A stretch of DNA of 64,000 bases from Devosia sp. XK-2. Lineage in GTDB: Bacteria; Pseudomonadota; Alphaproteobacteria; Rhizobiales; Devosiaceae. The DNA lies in assembly GCF_037113415.1 (NCBI RefSeq), contig NZ_CP146608.1:2500501-2564500 (forward strand). The letters are read 5' to 3'. A program made the translations under genes and the position numbers. The notes below the pieces were generated by a model. The model searched no databases. It was given only the letters and a program-made list of their open reading frames with translations, and had not been told where the DNA came from. Shown piece after piece: positions 17,160 to 25,566 of the stretch; the first letter of the stretch is position 1; each line of letters begins with the position of its first letter.

Positions 17160-18305
17160 CTATTCCTCGTTCAGCGCCAGCCAATAGCCGGGCTGGTAGG
17201 GAACGGGCAGGAAGCGCTCGTGGAATTCACGGAAAGTGGCATCGGGGTCCAGATTGGCAAACAGATCGGGATGGAACCACTTGGCCATCTGCTGGATGGG
17301 TGCGAACTGATACGGGCTGGCATAGAACTGGTGCCAGATGGCGTAGACCTTGCCACTCTGGACGGCCTGGGCGTCGGTAAAGGCGGGCTGTTCCATGAGG
17401 GCAGCGAGGGCGACACGACTGGCATCGGCCGTGGCAGCGGCGTTAGGCCCGACATTGACGTAGGACGGGCCATCAGCGCTGGTCGATGGCGAATTGGTCC
17501 AGTCCGACCCGGTCACCACGATGATTTGGGGATTGGAGGCAATCACCTGTTCGGGGTTGATCGTGCCAGTATAGCCAGGCAGGAATTCCGCACCCAGGTT
17601 GATGCCGCCAGCCATTTCGACCATCTTGCCGTAATTGTCGGTGCCGAAGCTGCCGCAGCAATCGCCCAGACCTGCCGCCCGATACATGAAGACGACCGGC
17701 TTTTCCGGATTGGCCTGGGCCAGCACATCGGTGACGCGGGCGGTCTGTTCATCCCAGAAGGCGATGATTTCCTCGGCGCGCTCGCTCTTGTCGAAGAGCT
17801 GGCCGAGCACGCGCAGACTGGGCTTGGTATTGTCGATGATGTGCTCGCGGAAATCGACATAGACAAGCTGCACGCCGACTTGGCTGAGCATTTCCTCGAG
17901 CTTGACCTCATCCGCGGCCTTCTTGGAGCCGATAGTGAGAAGCATGACATCGGGCGCCAGGTCCACCACCGTTTCAGCCTGCAGCGTTCCGTCGGTGAGA
18001 TTGCCCAGGAAGGGGATATCGGCGGCCTCGGGGAAGGCCGCCAGGTAGTTGTTGAAGCCGGTCAGGTCCGTGGTGTTGAGGTCATTGCGCCAGGCGACGA
18101 CATGGGCAAACGGGTTTTCCGTCTCGATGGCCGCCAGGGCGTAGACCAGCCGGCCTTCGCCCAGAACGACCCGCTCTACCGGACCATCGAAAGCGACTTC
18201 ACGTCCTGCCACATCGGTGACTGTGAAGGGATCGGCAAGGCTCGTGACAGGCAAAAAGAGGACGGTCCCGGCCAAGGCGGCCAGGGCAGTGTTGCGAATG
18301 GACAT
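17160..18305 (-). CDS. Iron/siderophore-type periplasmic binding protein
   Basis: A 381-residue exported protein of the class III (BtuF/FhuD-like) family. Signal peptide from ATG 18305 (MSIRNTALAALAGTVLFLPV, cleavage near SLA-DP). The PF01497 domain starts with VTDVAGREVAFDGPVERVVL and contains LAPDVMLLTIGSKKA and GDCCGSFGTDNYGKMVEMAG. The Cys-Cys pair is notable. The open frame reaches 18365, but the upstream residues lack signal-peptide character. First gene of the operon, divergent from a methyltransferase. Confidence 0.88.
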   Translation of the reverse strand: MSIRNTALAALAGTVLFLPVTSLADPFTVTDVAGREVAFDGPVERVVLGEGRLVYALAAIETENPFAHVVAWRNDLNTTDLTGFNNYLAAFPEAADIPFLGNLTDGTLQAETVVDLAPDVMLLTIGSKKAADEVKLEEMLSQVGVQLVYVDFREHIIDNTKPSLRVLGQLFDKSERAEEIIAFWDEQTARVTDVLAQANPEKPVVFMYRAAGLGDCCGSFGTDNYGKMVEMAGGINLGAEFLPGYTGTINPEQVIASNPQIIVVTGSDWTNSPSTSADGPSYVNVGPNAAATADASRVALAALMEQPAFTDAQAVQSGKVYAIWHQFYASPYQFAPIQQMAKWFHPDLFANLDPDATFREFHERFLPVPYQPGYWLALNEE

Positions 18306-18401
18306 TGCCACACACTCCGGTGTTGAAAGACACCCCGGCCTATGAAATATGACAAACAGAATCAAGAATTATCTTTTAGAGCGATTCCAGTATGTTGGGG
18401 T

Positions 18402-19229
18402 ATGTCCATGAATGAGCTAAGCAATTATTCCATCCGCGATGAAATCCGCGAATTCTGGTCCGAGCGCGCCGCAACCTTCGACCAGAGCGTGGGCCACGAA
18501 GTGTTCAGCGAGGCCGAGCGGAAGGCTTGGCATCGTCTCGTTCGCAAGCATCTCGGCGAGGGCAATGGACGACCCCTGCTGGACCTAGCATGTGGTACAG
18601 CGGTGATTTCCCACCTGATGAACGACATGGGGTTCAAGGTGACGGGCATCGACTGGTCCGAGGCCATGCTGAAACAAGCCCGCGCCAAGGCGGCAAAGCG
18701 CGGCACCGATATCCGCTTTATCATGCGGGACGCCGAAAATACCGGCGAACCCGATGCCAGCTATGAGGCCATTACCAACCGCCACCTGGTCTGGACATTG
18801 GTTGACGTGCCTGCCTGCTTTGCCGAATGGTATCGGCTGCTCAAGCCTGGCGGTAGGCTGCTGATCATTGACGGCAATATGGGTAGGCAAAGCTGGGTAT
18901 CGCGGCTACATAATTCCATCAATCGCCTACTCGGCCGGCCCGGCCCAAAAGGCCATATGGGTCCGGTCATGGCAGAGCGGCATCGCCGCATAAGGGAGCG
19001 CGTCTATTTCAGTGATGGCATGCCTGCTGAAGCGGTTGTTACACTGCTGAAAGCCGCAGGCTTCGCGGACATCGTCATCGACCGCAAGATGGGCGATATC
19101 CACTGGGCGCAGGCGCGGAGAATGCCTTTCTGGCGGGCCGCGGAGCGGCTCGCATCAGAGCGCTTCGCGATTTGCGCAACCAAACCGCAGGAGAACGGCG
19201 GCTTTCCAGAACGCATCGTATGCGCTTGA
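18402..19229 (+). CDS. Class I SAM-dependent methyltransferase
   Basis: About 275 residues. SAM-binding motif I is PLLDLACGTAVISHLM, motif II region TGIDWSEAMLKQAR, and the later DAENTGEPDASYEAITNRHL and LLKPGGRLLIIDGNMG motifs match type 11/25 small-molecule methyltransferases. Substrate unknown. It is transcribed away from the iron-type ABC operon from a shared AT-rich region (18306-18401). Such pairings suggest that it modifies a metallophore, tetrapyrrole or other imported ligand, but that is only inference. ATG 18408 is an alternative start. Confidence 0.82.
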   Translation: MSMNELSNYSIRDEIREFWSERAATFDQSVGHEVFSEAERKAWHRLVRKHLGEGNGRPLLDLACGTAVISHLMNDMGFKVTGIDWSEAMLKQARAKAAKRGTDIRFIMRDAENTGEPDASYEAITNRHLVWTLVDVPACFAEWYRLLKPGGRLLIIDGNMGRQSWVSRLHNSINRLLGRPGPKGHMGPVMAERHRRIRERVYFSDGMPAEAVVTLLKAAGFADIVIDRKMGDIHWAQARRMPFWRAAERLASERFAICATKPQENGGFPERIVCA

Positions 19230-19381
19230 ACAGCAGAAAAGGGGCGCATTTCTGCCTGGCGGAACGCGACCCCGTTTCGGCCTTGCAGACTGGTGTACGC
19301 GAAGCTTGGAAGGGGACACCGTGATCTAGTTCATCTTGCAATGCAGCATATCGGCTGTCGCGCCTTCCGGTCAGGGAAGGG

Positions 19382-20140
19382 TCAATGAAGCGGCGTTACG
19401 ACACCGCGAAAGATCTCCGCTACCGCGCTCGAGAACGATAGCCATTCGGCATCAGATGGCGGTGGGTTTTCGCCAGCCAGCAAGAATACGATACGGTAGT
19501 AAGTTGTCGGCGTTAGGGCCCGGGAATGCGAGCATTCGTAGTTGCCGCTTTTGGGCCGCTTCTCGCAGAGAACCGCGACTGGGCCATCGGCCAATTGCCC
19601 CTCCCAGTATGCCCTCCCGTCTTTGCGTACAGTCATGGCACCATCCTGGCTCACCGGCGCAGCCAAGGGTCGTTCCGGTCTTGGACGATCCAAGTGCGTT
19701 CCGATCTCGCGCGCCGGTGCTTTTTCCCTGACGTTGAATAGAAGTCCTTTTTCAAGCAGGGGAACCTGGCAGAGGGAAACCAGACTGGTTGGTAGCTGAG
19801 GATTTGACGCGCAGTTCAAGAAGTAGGTGAAGGCTAAAGCTTGGAGCACGTCGCCCCCAGAAATGGCTCGCCAAGCGGCATTGGCTTTTTCTGGCGACAT
19901 TGGTTCCAATGCCGGAAGTCCGGGTTCTCCAAAATAGAAAGTTTCGCCCAAGGTCGGATCGAGTGCACCAGGCAACGTGCCAATCCCATGCACGGTCAAT
20001 GCAGGGGTCGGGGTCAGCACAAACCTTTCGTAGCCAACCTGTATTTGGATGTCATCATACCCAGTCGATTGGGCCGAGGTGGTTATCGTACCGATGGCTG
20101 AAATGCACAGCAGCATGAGCACTGATAGAACTTTCCGCAT
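19382..20140 (-). CDS. Exported protein of unknown function
   Basis: A 252-residue protein with a clear Sec signal peptide (MRKVLSVLMLLCISAIGTIT, cleavage near TSAQS). The mature region has no motif I recognise; it contains several Cys (residues about 110-125 and 190-205), which could form disulfides in the periplasm. Composition is less GC-skewed than its neighbours. ATG 20146 is an alternative start two codons upstream. It lies alone between the methyltransferase and the recombinase-like gene. Confidence 0.5.
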   Translation of the reverse strand: MRKVLSVLMLLCISAIGTITTSAQSTGYDDIQIQVGYERFVLTPTPALTVHGIGTLPGALDPTLGETFYFGEPGLPALEPMSPEKANAAWRAISGGDVLQALAFTYFLNCASNPQLPTSLVSLCQVPLLEKGLLFNVREKAPAREIGTHLDRPRPERPLAAPVSQDGAMTVRKDGRAYWEGQLADGPVAVLCEKRPKSGNYECSHSRALTPTTYYRIVFLLAGENPPPSDAEWLSFSSAVAEIFRGVVTPLH

Positions 20141-20273
20141 TTCCACCTACCGTCACCAGTGTCCGCTTTCGCGCCATCTTGCCCCAAAGGCGTCCTTCCG
20201 CAAACCACCCCCAAGTGGCCTATACGTGCGCGACCGGCGATGTCCGGTTTTGGGAATTCTGGACTGCACGTCG

Positions 20274-20293
20274 AATGGCCGGAATGGGGCGCA
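20274..20293. repeat. Dispersed intergenic repeat, copy near 20.3 kb
   Basis: Contains GGCCGGAATGGGGCGCA like the copy at 8241-8267. The preceding 110 bases (CCGCTTTC...TTGCCCC...CTTCCGCAAACC, GATGTCCGGTTT) look like a longer version of the same element. Confidence 0.55.
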
Positions 20294-20432
20294 TCTGCGA
20301 TGGTCTGGATGTGCTCATTGGAAAAGACGCGATCATGGATTTTCTGACCGTCCTGTTGCCGAGTTCGAACTGAGGATCGTGGACCGGCGGTGTTCTCCTG
20401 CGCGGCCTCACCTGAGGTGGGGCCGCTGATCG

Positions 20433-21071
20433 TCAGACTTCGGTGTGTTCCGCCAGTTCCAGTGCGTCTTCGACATCGACGCCCAGATGCCGAACCGTGT
20501 TCTCGATCTTGGTATGGCCAAGAAGGATCTGCACGGCGCGGAGATTGCCGGTGGCCTTGTAGATAAGCGAGGCCTTGGTGCGCCGGAGCGAGTGCGTGCC
20601 GTACTCCTCCTTGCGCAGACCTATGGCAGTCACCCATTCATCGACTAGTCGGGCATATTGCCTGGTGCTCAGGTGGTCGTTTGGATCAGCTCGGCTGGGA
20701 AAGGCGAAATCCTCTACCGAGCCCCCTCGCCTCTCGAGCCATGCCAACAAACTTGTTCTGGCATCGCTCGTGATCTCAAACTGCACCGGTCGGCCTGTCT
20801 TCTGTTGAATGACCATCGCCCGGGCGCGGATGTCATGACCGGACACCAGTGTGCCGATCTTGAGTTTGACCAAATCGCAACCGCGCAACTTGCTGTCGAT
20901 GGCCAGATCAAATAGCGCCCGGTCGCGCATTCGCCCCTCCCGATCCAGAAAGAACCGGATTGCCCAGATCTGACGCACCCTGAGTGCCCGCTTGGCTCCG
21001 ACTTGCCGACCGGCGTTCCACGCCGGCCGACCTCTGGCGGCGGGGTCATATTGTGAGATACCCATTTTCAT
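20433..21071 (-). CDS. Tyrosine-recombinase-like protein without the catalytic Tyr
   Basis: A 212-residue phage-integrase-fold protein. Catalytic-domain landmarks are visible: the first Arg in SKLRGCDLVKLKIG, the His-x-x-Arg box in THSLRRTKASLIYK, and the second His in ILLGHTKIENTV. The nucleophile position, nine residues after that His, reads His instead of Tyr (TVRHLGVDV), so strand cleavage is unlikely. The N-terminal core-binding domain is short. Start ATG 21071 is preceded by AAGGAG; the frame extends to 21269 without support. No attachment sites or other mobile genes are visible nearby. Confidence 0.8.
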   Translation of the reverse strand: MKMGISQYDPAARGRPAWNAGRQVGAKRALRVRQIWAIRFFLDREGRMRDRALFDLAIDSKLRGCDLVKLKIGTLVSGHDIRARAMVIQQKTGRPVQFEITSDARTSLLAWLERRGGSVEDFAFPSRADPNDHLSTRQYARLVDEWVTAIGLRKEEYGTHSLRRTKASLIYKATGNLRAVQILLGHTKIENTVRHLGVDVEDALELAEHTEV

Positions 21072-21284
21072 TCTCCTTTGGCCAACATCGGCCAATCGGA
21101 GAACGATTAAGGCGAACAGTTCGTCAGCCGGCGCCATGCAGCCTCGGGAGAACTTCCCCCTGCCGCACAATTCTCCTCGGTAGCGCCTCCAGCGGGGCCG
21201 GTTGCGGACGGAGCGGTATTGGCTCAATTGGCACCATACCGGACTACGCCAGTGCTCTTGTTGGCCCATATCTGCTGCCTGGAT

Positions 21285-21722
21285 TCAGCCAGCTAAAGGC
21301 AGTAGCCGAATAAGCGCCTTTACCGCGACTTCGTAGCCATGGGCCCCAAGGCCTGCGATCACTGCGTCGGCGCGCATCGAGACATAGGAGCGATGATAGA
21401 TCGGCTCTCTCTTGTGAATATTAGAGATATGCAGTTCGATCACAGGGCCCTCCACCATCTTCAAGGCATCAAGCAGAGCCAGTGAGGTGAAGGTAAAGGC
21501 TGCGGGATTGATCACAATTCCGGCGCCCTCATCGATTGCCTCATGAACCAAACCGATGAGTTTTTCTTCGCTGTTGGTCTGGTGAAATACAACCCCTTGC
21601 TCGCCGGCTGCAGCCCTGCACATGGCCTCTACCTCGGTCAGTGTCGTCGTACCGTAAATGTGCGGCTCGCGCTTTCCCAAGCGATTAAGATTGGGGCCAT
21701 TGAGAACGTAGATAGGCTTCAT
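21285..21722 (-). CDS. aroQ: Type II 3-dehydroquinate dehydratase
   Basis: A 145-residue enzyme that interconverts 3-dehydroquinate and 3-dehydroshikimate. Hallmarks: [19 protein letters not shown] (with the catalytic Tyr in the flexible loop), the [10 protein letters not shown] segment with the binding Asn, and the [11 protein letters not shown] motif containing the catalytic His and the Ser-Asn anion pocket. It is the last gene after the TRAP transporter on the minus strand, 15 bases downstream of dctM. In this setting it is more likely a catabolic enzyme for quinate than the biosynthetic copy. Confidence 0.93.
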   Translation of the reverse strand: MKPIYVLNGPNLNRLGKREPHIYGTTTLTEVEAMCRAAAGEQGVVFHQTNSEEKLIGLVHEAIDEGAGIVINPAAFTFTSLALLDALKMVEGPVIELHISNIHKREPIYHRSYVSMRADAVIAGLGAHGYEVAVKALIRLLPLAG

Positions 21723-21737
21723 TTCATATCCTTGGGA

Positions 21738-23042
21738 CTAACCCTGGTAGCCAAACAGACGCGGCAACCACAGCACCGTGTCGGGCACAAAGGTGAACAG
21801 CATCAGCGCGGCAAGCAGCACAGCCAGGAACGGCAGCGTGTCGCTCACAATGTCCTTGAGCTTTGCGCCAGAGACCGTCTGCATCACGAAAAGCAGCATG
21901 CCATAGGGGGGCGTGATCAGGCCGATCATCACATTGACAACCACGACGACGCCGAAATGTACCAGGTCAATGCCAAGAGCTGCAGCCGAGGGCACTAGAA
22001 CAGGGACAATGATCAGGATGATCGCTGTTCCTTCGAGTACGCAGCCGAGCAGCAGCAGAACCACATTGACGAAGATCAGGAACATCACCGCGTCGAGATT
22101 CCACTCCGTAAGCACAGCGCTGAGCGAGGCCGGAATGTTTTCGACAGTGACCACGTAATTGAGCACCAATGCGCCAGCGATCAGCATACCGATCGACACG
22201 GTGGTTTTTGAGCTCACCACCAGCGACGAATAAAAGTTCTTCCAGCTGATCGAGCGATAAAGCACGATCGAGACGATGAGCGCATAGGCTGCGGCGACGG
22301 CAGCGGCTTCGGTTGGGGTAGTTATGCCGCTATAAATACAGAATAGCAGCACTACAGGCATCATCAGGGCCGGCAGAGACTGCCAGGTAATTTTGGGCAG
22401 CTGCCGCAGCGGCACCGGCGCTTCCACCGGGAAGTTGTGCTTCTTGGCCTTGTAGAAAATGATCAAGGCCAGGGAGAGACCCATGATCACACCGGGAATT
22501 ATCCCGCCCATGAACAGGTAGCCGATCGAGGCATCTGAAACGAGGGCATAGAGCACCATGGGGATGGATGGCGGAATGATCGGCCCGATCACTGCCGACG
22601 AGGCTGTGAGCGCCGCCGCGAAGGAATTGGGATATTTTCCGTCGCGCGTCATCAGCGAGTGGACCATTTTGCCGGTCCCCGCCGCGTCTGCAATGGCCGA
22701 GCCCGACATACCCGCGAAAACGATTGACTGCAGCACATTGACCAGCGCCAGGCCGCCACGGAAGCGACCAACCACGGCATTGCACCAGACCAGGAGCTTG
22801 TCTGAAAGCGAGCCGATATTCATGAACTCGGCCGCCAGGATGAACAGCGGTACGGCCAGGATGATGTAGTTGGCGTACATGCGGTTGAGGAATTGCTCAG
22901 CCACGATCCCCATGTCGAGGCCGTTGAGGAGAAGATAGAGGATCGAACCGCCGATCATCGACAGGCCAATCGGCAGCCCCAAAACGGCCAGCACCAGAAT
23001 TGCGGCGATACAGAGAAAGAAGGGGTCGGTGAGCAGTTCCAT
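21738..23042 (-). CDS. TRAP transporter large permease (DctM)
   Basis: A 434-residue, roughly 12-span membrane protein of the DctM family. Typical segments are present: VFAGMSGSAIADAAGTGKM, FAAALTASSAVIGPIIPPSIPM, and MIGLITPPYGMLLFVMQ. It uses a sodium or proton gradient to move a carboxylated ligand delivered by DctP. Start codon overlaps the DctQ stop (ATG/TAA junction at 23042). Context suggests shikimate or quinate as the ligand. Confidence 0.93.
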   Translation of the reverse strand: MELLTDPFFLCIAAILVLAVLGLPIGLSMIGGSILYLLLNGLDMGIVAEQFLNRMYANYIILAVPLFILAAEFMNIGSLSDKLLVWCNAVVGRFRGGLALVNVLQSIVFAGMSGSAIADAAGTGKMVHSLMTRDGKYPNSFAAALTASSAVIGPIIPPSIPMVLYALVSDASIGYLFMGGIIPGVIMGLSLALIIFYKAKKHNFPVEAPVPLRQLPKITWQSLPALMMPVVLLFCIYSGITTPTEAAAVAAAYALIVSIVLYRSISWKNFYSSLVVSSKTTVSIGMLIAGALVLNYVVTVENIPASLSAVLTEWNLDAVMFLIFVNVVLLLLGCVLEGTAIILIIVPVLVPSAAALGIDLVHFGVVVVVNVMIGLITPPYGMLLFVMQTVSGAKLKDIVSDTLPFLAVLLAALMLFTFVPDTVLWLPRLFGYQG

Positions 23043-23536
23043 TATTTGGCCTCTTCCTGCTCTTCACGTCCCCAAACCGCCACGCCAGCACGCCAGATAT
23101 ACCGGATGACGGTCACAACGGCGAAGACGATGAAGATAGAATAGACGTAGTCGTAGCGGATCTTGAGATAGGCGGTCTTTTCGACCTTCATGAACAGGAT
23201 GTAGTCGACAATGGCAGGCAGGGCCGTGGCCAAAAGGGCAACGATGGCCAGAGCGGTGATCACGGTCATCGCCCGGCGTGCCTTGGTGCTCATCGCTGAA
23301 TAGACAACATCGAGCCGGACGTCGTCGCGGTCTCGCAACACAAAGGCTGCGCCAAACAGGACAATCCACACCCAAAGGATGGCGCTCGTTTCATGCGCCC
23401 AACCCGTCGGCAATTGCAGCACATAGCGAAACACGATCTGGATGATGAAGGCGAAGAACATCAAGCCCAGCATCAGCGCCAGAATGTTTTCAGCTCTTTT
23501 GGACAACCAGCGTCCAAACTGGATCAGACCGGCCAT
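23042..23536 (-). CDS. TRAP transporter small permease (DctQ)
   Basis: A 164-residue protein with four hydrophobic spans and the DctQ pattern (PTGWAHETSAILWVWIVLFGAA, DRDDVRLDVVY). It pairs with DctM. I choose ATG 23536, which has GGGAGG immediately upstream; ATG 23560 is eight codons earlier. A hairpin with a T tract between DctP and this gene probably lowers its expression relative to the binding protein. Confidence 0.9.
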   Translation of the reverse strand: MAGLIQFGRWLSKRAENILALMLGLMFFAFIIQIVFRYVLQLPTGWAHETSAILWVWIVLFGAAFVLRDRDDVRLDVVYSAMSTKARRAMTVITALAIVALLATALPAIVDYILFMKVEKTAYLKIRYDYVYSIFIVFAVVTVIRYIWRAGVAVWGREEQEEAK

Positions 23537-23599
23537 GTCGTCCTCCCCGTCGATAGCCATGGGGGCACGCTATCGTCGTCGTCTCTGTCTGGGAAATGC

Positions 23600-23630
23600 A
23601 AAAACGGGTGTCGCTCGATGGCGACACCCG
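23600..23630 (-). terminator. Intra-operon terminator/attenuator between dctP and dctQ
   Basis: Perfect 10-bp stem: CGGGTGTCGC (23605-23614) pairs with GCGACACCCG (23621-23630), loop of 6 bases, then five T residues on the minus strand (A run at 23600-23604). It follows the dctP stop by about 10 bases. Confidence 0.85.
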
Positions 23631-23639
23631 GACGCGTTG

Positions 23640-24620
23640 TTACAGCGCGTTGATGGCGTCGAGTGCGCCTTCGGGCCAATCCTTGGCCAGATCGGATTCG
23701 AGATACTTCTGCTGCGCATAGGTGCGGAAGGCATCCTGATCGGGCTCATAGATGTCCAGGCCGACGCTCTTGAAGCGCTCAACCAGCTCAGCCTCACGCT
23801 TCAGGTGCTCTTCCTGGCTGAAGTCGATAGCAACCGTTGCAGCGGCCTGGAAGGCCTCCTGCTGTTCTGGGGTCATGGCGTCCCATGCAGAGTTGCTGAT
23901 GACCAGAAGGTCGAAACCAACCAGGTGCGAAGTCAGGACGATCTGGTCCATCACTTCGTAGAACTTCATGTTCTCGACGTTCGGCAGTGGATTGTCCTGG
24001 CCGTCGATAGCACCGGTCTGCAGGCCGGTATAAACCTCGGCATAGGCCATCGGCGTCGGATTTGCACCCAGCGACGTGCCCAGGAACTGCCACGCATCAC
24101 CACCTGGCATGCGCAGCTTGATACCGGCCATGTCCGCCGGAGTGGCGATCTTCTTGTCGCCGCGCAAGCCAACCTGACGGGCGCCGAAATAGGTCGGTCC
24201 AAGAATCTTGATGCCAAGCTGGTCAGATGCCATCTGCTTGAACTCTGCGCCGACTTCGCTGTCGAAGAAAGAGCGCAGGTGCGCGGCATCACGGAACAGA
24301 TAGGCCGACGTTAGCAGCGACCAGGCAGGAATCTGGTTGGAAATATCCTGAGGAGCAATATTGCCCAATTCCAGGTTGCCACGTTGCAACGCAACTAGCT
24401 CGGTACCCTGGGCAAACAGAGTTGCCCCGAAATAGGGTTCAACAGTGGCAAAGTCAGCAACCTGCGATGAGAGCAGGTTGATCATTTCAGCGCGAATGTC
24501 CTGTTCCGAAAACACTGCCGAAAAGCGCAGCGTCGGATTGTCCTGCGCCAGCGCCGGGAAAGCAGCTGCCAGAAGCAAGCCGCCAACCATGAGGGCGCGC
24601 CGTGAAAGCGAAATAGTCAT
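23640..24620 (-). CDS. TRAP transporter solute-binding protein (DctP)
   Basis: A 326-residue exported protein. The N-terminal signal MTISLSRRALMVGGLLLAAA has an RR pair close to the start, so Tat export is conceivable; cleavage follows ALAQ. The conserved Arg in KLRMPGGDAW that binds the ligand carboxylate and the YTGLQTGAIDGQDNPL motif are both present. GGGAGGAAG precedes ATG 24620. Operator-like sequence at 24777-24796 lies in its promoter region. Ligand inferred from neighbours: shikimate, quinate or 3-dehydroshikimate. Confidence 0.9.
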   Translation of the reverse strand: MTISLSRRALMVGGLLLAAAFPALAQDNPTLRFSAVFSEQDIRAEMINLLSSQVADFATVEPYFGATLFAQGTELVALQRGNLELGNIAPQDISNQIPAWSLLTSAYLFRDAAHLRSFFDSEVGAEFKQMASDQLGIKILGPTYFGARQVGLRGDKKIATPADMAGIKLRMPGGDAWQFLGTSLGANPTPMAYAEVYTGLQTGAIDGQDNPLPNVENMKFYEVMDQIVLTSHLVGFDLLVISNSAWDAMTPEQQEAFQAAATVAIDFSQEEHLKREAELVERFKSVGLDIYEPDQDAFRTYAQQKYLESDLAKDWPEGALDAINAL

Positions 24621-24776
24621 CAATCTTCCTCCCTGGAATGTCTCACATTCCACTTTTGTTACCTTTCAGAGCCAAGACCAGTTCTGGTCCGGCAAGATGC
24701 CGTTGCGGGTCTTCACTCCCACCGAACGGTTACGCTCCGACACCGAAAACCTCCCGTCATCGGGCTGAATGCACTT

Positions 24777-24796
24777 TGTACGAAATGGTTCGTTCA
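24777..24796. promoter_or_regulatory. Shared operator, copy 1 (dctP / GntR promoter region)
   Basis: TGTACGAAATGGTTCGTTCA. It is nearly identical to the sequences at 26573-26592 and 27399-27418, with an ACGAAx-TG-GTTCGT inverted repeat. It lies between the divergent TRAP operon and the GntR gene. Confidence 0.75.
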
Positions 24797-24894
24797 TGTC
24801 AATGGCGAGAATTTCGCTCTGAAAGCCAGCTTTCAATTTCTCACTTGAACTGATAAATGTCAGGCAAAATGTATTTCGTCAGATAAAATTGATT

Positions 24895-25566
24895 ATGTCC
24901 AGATACGATCTCTCCCCATCTGTCGGTGAAGCCACTTATCAACGCCTGCGTCGGGACATAATAGCCTGCCGCCTCCGACCTGGAGACAAGCTGCGACTGG
25001 AGGGGCTTCGCGAACGCTACGATGCGGGCGTCAGCACGCTACGAGAGATTTTGAGCCGACTGGCGAGCGAATCCCTCGTGGTCGCAGAGGGGCAGAAGGG
25101 ATTCGCGGTTGCGCCCGTCACGCGGCAGGACCTGCGCGAAATCGCCGACCTCAGACTATTACTCGAAAGCCACGCCCTAGCCCTTTCCCTGGCGGCGGGC
25201 GACCTGGAGTGGGAGGGCCGCGTCGTCGCGGCTCATCACATATTGGCGGCTACCGAGAAAAAGTTGCTAGCGGGACAGGAACGCCAGACCGTCAACTGGG
25301 TGCGATACGACTTCGCCTTCCACAACGCCCTTATCTCGGCATGCGGGTCACGGGTGCTCCTTGACCTGCACGCCGCCACATTCGATCGATTTTTACGCTA
25401 CCACATGTGGGCAGCCAGCTTCCGCGGGTCCGGCGTGGTCGATGATCACAAGGTGCTATTTGAAATGGCGATCGCCCGCGATGTTGATGGCGCGCTGACA
25501 ATGCTGGCCAGCCACGTCAATAGCGGTGTGGAGCACGTGCTATCGACGGGCAAGTTGGACAATTAG
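24895..25566 (+). CDS. GntR-family (FCD) transcriptional regulator
   Basis: A 223-residue regulator. The N-terminal winged helix reads TYQRLRRDIIACRLRPGDKL, RERYDAGVSTLREILSRLAS, and the C-terminal all-helical FCD domain has the metal-binding type residues in IADLRLLLESHAL, YDFAFHNALIS and SGVVDDHKVLFEM. FCD regulators normally bind carboxylic acids. It is divergent from the TRAP operon, with which it shares the 24621-24894 region, and converges on the AroE-like gene, overlapping its stop by 4 bases. Confidence 0.88.
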   Translation: MSRYDLSPSVGEATYQRLRRDIIACRLRPGDKLRLEGLRERYDAGVSTLREILSRLASESLVVAEGQKGFAVAPVTRQDLREIADLRLLLESHALALSLAAGDLEWEGRVVAAHHILAATEKKLLAGQERQTVNWVRYDFAFHNALISACGSRVLLDLHAATFDRFLRYHMWAASFRGSGVVDDHKVLFEMAIARDVDGALTMLASHVNSGVEHVLSTGKLDN

